Below are positions 7,274-9,834 of a stretch of DNA of 9,834 bases, piece after piece; position 1 is the stretch's first letter, and the number at the start of each line of letters is the position of its first letter. A program made the translations under genes and the position numbers. The notes beneath the pieces were generated by a model that saw nothing but the letters and a program-made list of their open reading frames with translations, was not told the DNA's origin and made no database searches. This DNA is from Lachnospiraceae bacterium (lineage in GTDB: Bacteria > Bacillota > Clostridia > Lachnospirales > Lachnospiraceae). Location: contig JAFTXF010000004.1 in the NCBI GenBank assembly GCA_017461685.1, positions 1 through 9,834 on the forward strand, written 5' to 3'.

Positions 7274-8068
7274 ATGAAGCTGGGATTTATCGGGCTTGGT
7301 AATATGGCCAAGGCTATTTTGGAAGGACTGCTGAAGTCCGGCATGTTTATGGCAGAGGATATCATGGGCAGTGATGTAGTGGATGCTGTGAGACGTGACG
7401 CAGCAGGCAAGTATCATATTACTACGGATGTGACCAATACGCAGGTGGCAGCAGGCGCCGATGTCATTATTCTGGCAGTGAAGCCGCAGTTTTTGGAAGG
7501 GGTATTGCAGGAGATTGCACCTTTTGTGACAAGGGATACCCTGATCATCAGTATTGCAGCCGGCAAGAGCCTTGCGTGGCTGCATGAGAAGCTTGACACA
7601 GAGGTGAGGATGCTCCGCTTTATGCCTAATACGGCGGCCATGGTAGGCGAGAGCTGTACGGCGATTTGCAGAGATGCATATGCCACAGACGAGGATGTAG
7701 CGTTGGCGGTTAAGATGTGTGAGTCTTTCGGAAGTGCCTATATCATTGACGAGAAACTGATGGATGTGTACAGTGCTTTGGCAGGCAGTTCGGGCGCCTT
7801 TGCTTTCTTGTATATGGAAGCGTTGGCAGACGGTGCAGTGGCAGCAGGTATGCCGCGAAAGCTTGCGTATGAGCTGGCAGCCCAGACCACACTGGGGGCA
7901 GCCAAGCTGATGAAGGAGTCCGGTGAACATCCGGGCGTACTGAAGGATATGGTGTGTTCTCCGGGTGGTACTACCATTGAGGGTATCCGGGCGCTGGAGT
8001 TAGGCGGCGTCAGAGGCAGCGTGATGGAGGCTATAGAGGCCTGTGTGGCAAAATCACGAAAATTATAA
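7274..8068 (+). CDS. proC: Pyrroline-5-carboxylate reductase
   Basis: A complete 264-residue protein, the normal length for ProC. The enzyme reduces 1-pyrroline-5-carboxylate to L-proline with NAD(P)H, the last step of proline synthesis, in the cytoplasm. The Rossmann motif GFIGLGNMA (4-12) opens the protein; VIILAVKPQ marks the end of the dinucleotide fold, followed by RFMPNTAAMVGE, the family's MPNTP-like loop with Ala in place of the usual Pro. The C-terminal dimer domain carries the ProC signature region LAGSSGAFAFLYMEALADG, then LGAAKLM and SPGGTTIEGIRALE. The ATG at 7274 is preceded by a near-perfect AGGAGG (7263-7268) at 5 bases. It may be transcribed with pfkA and the methyltransferase or from an unrecognised promoter. 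A strong terminator lies 17 bases past its stop. Confidence 0.97.
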   Translation: MKLGFIGLGNMAKAILEGLLKSGMFMAEDIMGSDVVDAVRRDAAGKYHITTDVTNTQVAAGADVIILAVKPQFLEGVLQEIAPFVTRDTLIISIAAGKSLAWLHEKLDTEVRMLRFMPNTAAMVGESCTAICRDAYATDEDVALAVKMCESFGSAYIIDEKLMDVYSALAGSSGAFAFLYMEALADGAVAAGMPRKLAYELAAQTTLGAAKLMKESGEHPGVLKDMVCSPGGTTIEGIRALELGGVRGSVMEAIEACVAKSRKL

Positions 8069-8085
8069 ATATTAAGGAAATATGA

Positions 8086-8126
8086 CCCCTGTTTTTGTTG
8101 TAAAAGTGCACAAAAATGGGGGTTTT
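8086..8126 (+). terminator. Intrinsic terminator after proC
   Basis: CCCCTGTTTTTGT (8086-8098) pairs with ACAAAAATGGGGG (8110-8122) to make a 13-bp stem with an 11-base loop, followed by TTTT. Two pairs are G-U in + strand RNA and would be A-C mismatches in the opposite strand, so the hairpin is built for + strand transcription. It closes the unit ending in proC. Confidence 0.88.
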
Positions 8127-8160
8127 GCGGTGTTTTGCCCACTTGCTTTTTCGGAAAAGG

Positions 8161-8189
8161 TTGACAAAAGGATTAAATTTTGTTATTAT
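8161..8189 (+). promoter_or_regulatory. Consensus sigma-A promoter (P1) of the cell-wall hydrolase gene
   Basis: TTGACA at 8161-8166 is a perfect -35 hexamer and TATTAT at 8184-8189 is a five-of-six -10 hexamer, with the optimal 17-base spacer. Transcription should begin near 8196, which gives a leader of about 135 bases before the TTG start at 8331. Confidence 0.85.
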
Positions 8190-8208
8190 GCCATACGAAT
8201 GTTTTAAT

Positions 8209-8232
8209 ATTTGTAACATTTCTGTAACAAAT
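8209..8232. promoter_or_regulatory. TGTAACA direct repeats, candidate operator
   Basis: TGTAACA occurs at 8212-8218 and 8223-8229, 11 bases apart, about one helical turn. The outer bases also form an inverted repeat, ATTTGT (8209-8214) with ACAAAT (8227-8232). The pair lies just downstream of the P1 start point and overlaps the possible -35 of P2, a suitable place for a regulator to bind. No known regulator is assigned. Confidence 0.35.
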
Positions 8233-8253
8233 AAACCTGCGCAGTAATATAAT
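8224..8253 (+). promoter_or_regulatory. Possible second promoter (P2) of the cell-wall hydrolase gene
   Basis: TATAAT at 8248-8253 is a perfect -10 hexamer. GTAACA at 8224-8229, 18 bases upstream, matches four of six -35 bases and is part of the second TGTAACA repeat. P2 would start transcription near 8260, so an ATG at 8259 would not be usefully translated from it, in keeping with the TTG start at 8331. Confidence 0.45.
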
Positions 8254-8318
8254 GGAATGTGCAGGAAGAAAGCTGCCAGGCATTCTGGGAAGAAGGTGCT
8301 GGGACGGCTGTTATAAGT

Positions 8319-8323
8319 GGAGG
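8319..8323 (+). promoter_or_regulatory. Ribosome binding site that fixes the hydrolase start at TTG 8331
   Basis: GGAGG, 7 bases before TTG 8331, is by far the best Shine-Dalgarno sequence in the region. The in-frame ATG at 8259 has none and would place 24 charged and polar residues ahead of an otherwise standard signal peptide. Confidence 0.8.
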
Positions 8324-8330
8324 AAATACA

Positions 8331-9404
8331 TTGAAAACAAATAGCAAAATTACAGTAGGTATATTGACATTAATTGCCGTTCTGTTTGTAAGCGCAGGCA
8401 GCAGCCTGATGCATGTAGAAGCAAGCGCAAGCAGTGCAAAGACTTGTCTGGATTGCTACAACAGCGGCGTGGCCGCATTATTGGACCCTACAAATTGTGA
8501 AACCGAAAAGACTGCCAGACTGGTAACAGCAAAAGAAGAAATCTCCTACGAGCTGGTAATGAGTAATGTTACCAATACTTTAAATGTAAGAGAGGAGCCG
8601 ACTACAGAGGCACAGATTGCAGGGAAGCTTTACAGGGACTGCGGGGCAGTTGTATTGGAAAGACAGGACGGATGGACCAAAATCAAGAGCGGAAATCTGA
8701 TTGGCTGGGCCAAGGATGAATATTTATTCTTTGGCGAAGAGGCAGAAAAAGAGGCCTTAAGGGTAGGCTACTCTATAGCAGTAGTAGAAAGTGATGCTAT
8801 CCGCGTGAGGGCAGAGGCAAATACAGATGCCAAGAGCCTGGGGTTTGCAGCTAAAGGAGAGAGCCTGATTGTTATCAGTGAGGTAGATGAAGCCTGGCTT
8901 TGTGTGGAATACGGTGAGGAAATCGGCTATATTCTGCGAGAGCATGTCTCTGAGGAATTTCTGGTGGACCAGGGCGAAAGCATGGATGAAATTACCGAGC
9001 GCAAGATGAAAGAGGAAGCAGACAAGAAGAAGCTGGTGAAGTATTACGGTTCCATGTCTGCAAGCGAATATGAATTATTATTATTGTCTGCCCTGATTTA
9101 CTGTGAGGCAGGCGGTGAAAGTTACGAAGGCAAGCTGGCTGTAGGTGCGGTAGTATGTAACCGTGTCAGAAGTGCTTCTTATCAGGATACACTGCAGGGC
9201 GTTATTTATGCGTCCGGTCAGTTTACACCTGCCATGAGCGGAAAGGTGGACCGTGTAATGGCAAGCGGTAAGATTCCGCAGAGCTGCGTGGATGCAGCGG
9301 TGGAAGCTTTGGGCGGCTATACCAATGTTGGTGATTGCCTGTACTTCCGTAGAAATAACGGAACAAGAGAAGGCATTGTGATTGGCAATCATGTATTTTA
9401 TTAA
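8331..9404 (+). CDS. Secreted cell-wall hydrolase with two SH3b domains and a SleB-like (Hydrolase_2) domain
   Basis: Starting at TTG 8331, the product has 357 residues. A signal peptide with K2 and K6, a hydrophobic core at about 7-20 and a likely cleavage after ASA (31-33) sends it out of the cell. Two bacterial SH3 domains follow (about 76-136, with NTLNVREEP and GWAKDEYLF; about 147-208, with DAIRVRAEANTD and GYILREHV), probably binding peptidoglycan. A charged linker (about 211-240) leads to a C-terminal Hydrolase_2 domain (about 247-357) with ALIYCEAGGESYEGKLAVGAVVCNRV, QFTPAMSGKVDRV and the final IGNHVFY. Glu259 in IYCEAGGE is the probable catalytic residue by analogy with SleB. The mature protein has nine cysteines, including a CxxC at 39-42. 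Such enzymes cleave peptidoglycan during growth or germination; the vegetative-type promoters favour growth. The gene is a single unit with its own terminator. Confidence 0.9.
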   Translation: MKTNSKITVGILTLIAVLFVSAGSSLMHVEASASSAKTCLDCYNSGVAALLDPTNCETEKTARLVTAKEEISYELVMSNVTNTLNVREEPTTEAQIAGKLYRDCGAVVLERQDGWTKIKSGNLIGWAKDEYLFFGEEAEKEALRVGYSIAVVESDAIRVRAEANTDAKSLGFAAKGESLIVISEVDEAWLCVEYGEEIGYILREHVSEEFLVDQGESMDEITERKMKEEADKKKLVKYYGSMSASEYELLLLSALIYCEAGGESYEGKLAVGAVVCNRVRSASYQDTLQGVIYASGQFTPAMSGKVDRVMASGKIPQSCVDAAVEALGGYTNVGDCLYFRRNNGTREGIVIGNHVFY

Positions 9405-9421
9405 AAGTAAATAGAGCTAAG

Positions 9422-9459
9422 ATAATCCCGGGAGTTGATGGAACTGCCGGGATTATTTT
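9422..9459 (+). terminator. Intrinsic terminator after the cell-wall hydrolase gene
   Basis: ATAATCCCGG (9422-9431) pairs with CCGGGATTAT (9447-9456), with a G-G mismatch and a further AGTT/AACT stem closing a five-base loop, then TTT. It stands 17 bases after the stop codon. Its last bases are shared with the inverted repeat that follows. Confidence 0.88.
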
Positions 9460-9497
9460 ATTACATAGGAAAGCATTCTTTCCTATGTAATAAAATA
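9454..9497. repeat. Perfect 20-bp inverted repeat with 4-base loop
   Basis: TATTTTATTACATAGGAAAG at 9454-9473 is the exact reverse complement of 9478-9497 around the loop CATT. It overlaps the 3' arm of the preceding terminator by three bases, so both hairpins can hardly be complete together. It could be the edge of an inserted repeat, a hairpin protecting a 3' end, or a second terminator-like structure. Confidence 0.85.
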
Positions 9498-9626
9498 TGC
9501 TCCGCGAGGATGTGCACGATGTGCTAAGGAAGGCTGCTTTGCAGCTGCACATCGGCACCGGCAGCGGAGCAAGTCTCGTAGGGATTGAGAGATTTGGGGA
9601 GTTCGAAGCGGACTTGCCCGCTTTGT
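9498..9626. other. Nested-stem segment, possible structured RNA or intergenic repeat
   Basis: TGCTCCGC (9498-9505) pairs with GCGGAGCA (9564-9571). Inside it, GATGTGC, present twice at 9509-9515 and 9518-9524, can pair with GCACATC (9547-9553), and GCTGC/GCAGC (9533-9537 and 9541-9545) make an inner hairpin. GCAAGTC (9569-9575) can alternatively pair with GACTTGC (9611-9617), and AAGCGG/CCGCTT form a last hairpin near 9606-9623 before a T-rich run. No coding frame here looks real. No known RNA family is recognised; it may be one unit with the preceding inverted repeat. Confidence 0.45.
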
Positions 9627-9628
9627 TA

Positions 9629-9658
9629 TTGACAGACAAGTCATAGATATGCTATACT
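9629..9658 (+). promoter_or_regulatory. Extended -10 sigma-A promoter of the final gene
   Basis: TTGACA at 9629-9634 is a perfect -35, TATACT at 9653-9658 is a good -10, and TGC at 9650-9652 gives an extended -10 element; the spacer is 18 bases. Transcription should begin near 9665, directly at the first GTTAG palindrome. Confidence 0.85.
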
Positions 9659-9665
9659 CTTTAAA

Positions 9666-9681
9666 GTTAGCGACGACTAAC
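9666..9681. promoter_or_regulatory. GTTAG-N6-CTAAC palindrome 1, candidate operator
   Basis: GTTAGCGACGACTAAC has 5-bp perfect arms around six bases and lies at the expected transcription start, where a bound repressor would block initiation. The same arms and spacing recur at 9712-9729. The half-site resembles halves of DtxR-type boxes, but the spacing differs, so no regulator is assigned. Confidence 0.6.
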
Positions 9682-9703
9682 AATGTCGGACGCTGATTTT
9701 TTT
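9667..9703 (+). terminator. Terminator-like hairpin with T7 run in the leader (possible attenuator)
   Basis: TTAGCG (9667-9672) pairs with CGCTGA (9691-9696) and CGAC (9674-9677) with GTCG (9685-9688), separated by a small internal loop and closed by a seven-base loop; seven T residues follow at 9697-9703. It uses the same bases as palindrome 1 in a competing fold. It would stop transcripts about 35 bases after the start unless prevented. Confidence 0.5.
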
Positions 9704-9711
9704 GGGAACGG

Positions 9712-9729
9712 GGTTAGACATGACTAACC
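9712..9729. promoter_or_regulatory. GGTTAG-N6-CTAACC palindrome 2, candidate operator or leader hairpin
   Basis: GGTTAGACATGACTAACC has 6-bp arms around ACATGA and is the second copy of the GTTAG-N6-CTAAC motif, centred 47 bases after the first. It ends about 15 bases before the ribosome binding site AGGTG (9745-9749). Its GGTTAG could also pair with the CTAAC of palindrome 1, which would break the terminator-like hairpin. Confidence 0.6.
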
Positions 9730-9754
9730 AAAAACGTAACAGAGAGGTGTTTTT

Positions 9755-9834
9755 ATGATGATAAATAAAAGACTGATCGGCTCGGTCAAAGAAAGCAAGA
9801 AATATATCGCAGGTAATGTCATTTTGCAATGGTG
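9755..9834 (+). CDS. Probable ABC transporter ATP-binding/permease protein, N-terminal fragment
   Basis: The first 26 codons of a gene that runs off the window. ATG at 9755 and 9758 are both possible; AGGTG at 9745-9749 is 5 bases before the first and 8 before the second, which favours the second. The visible peptide, MINKRLIGSVKESKKYIAGN and then VILQW, is a basic, amphipathic start leading into what looks like the first membrane helix. It resembles the N-terminus of fused permease-ATPase exporters of the CydC/CydD type in clostridia, but Walker motifs are out of view and this assignment is from resemblance only. The strong promoter and paired palindromes upstream suggest a tightly regulated transporter, perhaps first gene of an operon. 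Confidence 0.6.
   Translation, partial: MMINKRLIGSVKESKKYIAGNVILQW

Noticed and set aside
8184..8200. Sporulation sigma-E promoter (CATACGAAT at 8192-8200) for the SleB-like gene
   Set aside because: The -10-like match is imperfect and no fitting -35 is seen at the right distance, while consensus sigma-A elements are present.
8259..8330. ATG 8259 as the cell-wall hydrolase start
   Set aside because: No ribosome binding site, a polar extension ahead of the signal peptide, and GGAGG well placed before TTG 8331.
9223..9683. Minus-strand frames across 9223-9683
   Set aside because: They run through the hydrolase 3' end, its terminator and the inverted repeat; no domain or ribosome binding site supports them.

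Overview
The window reads as chromosomal DNA of an anaerobic, low-to-mid-GC Firmicute of class Clostridia, most likely family Lachnospiraceae. This rests on the protein sequences (Gram-positive DnaE with an intact PHP domain, clostridial-type PfkA, a secreted SH3b/SleB-like hydrolase), strong AGGAGG-type ribosome binding sites, TTG start use and AT-rich sigma-A promoters. All recognised genes lie on the + strand. No CRISPR array, tRNA, rRNA, phage gene or transposase was seen.

Layout. 1-279 is the 3' end of murA (peptidoglycan precursor synthesis), followed after 21 bases by metK (S-adenosylmethionine synthase, 301-1491). The 271-base gap to the next gene is filled by a ~195-bp imperfect palindrome (1548-1742). 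dnaE (DNA polymerase III alpha, 1763-5235) is split by a -1 frameshift in a T-run at 3422-3427, just upstream of the third catalytic aspartate. pfkA (5355-6329) and a SpoU/TrmH-type RNA methyltransferase (6341-7126) form a tight pair. proC (7274-8068) follows and ends at a strong terminator. A consensus promoter region then drives a secreted cell-wall hydrolase (TTG start at 8331, end 9404), which has its own terminator.

The last 350 bases before the final gene (9405-9754) are rich in structure. They hold the hydrolase terminator, an overlapping perfect 20-bp inverted repeat, a nested-stem segment, an extended -10 promoter, two GTTAG-N6-CTAAC palindromes, and a terminator-like hairpin with a T7 run overlapping the first palindrome. 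They lead into the start of what is probably an ABC transporter (9755 to the window edge).

Most genes are core housekeeping: cell wall, SAM, replication, glycolysis, RNA modification, proline. No wholly new multi-gene system is visible. The best leads are the dnaE frameshift, the large palindrome before dnaE, and the apparent operator/attenuator leader before the ABC transporter.
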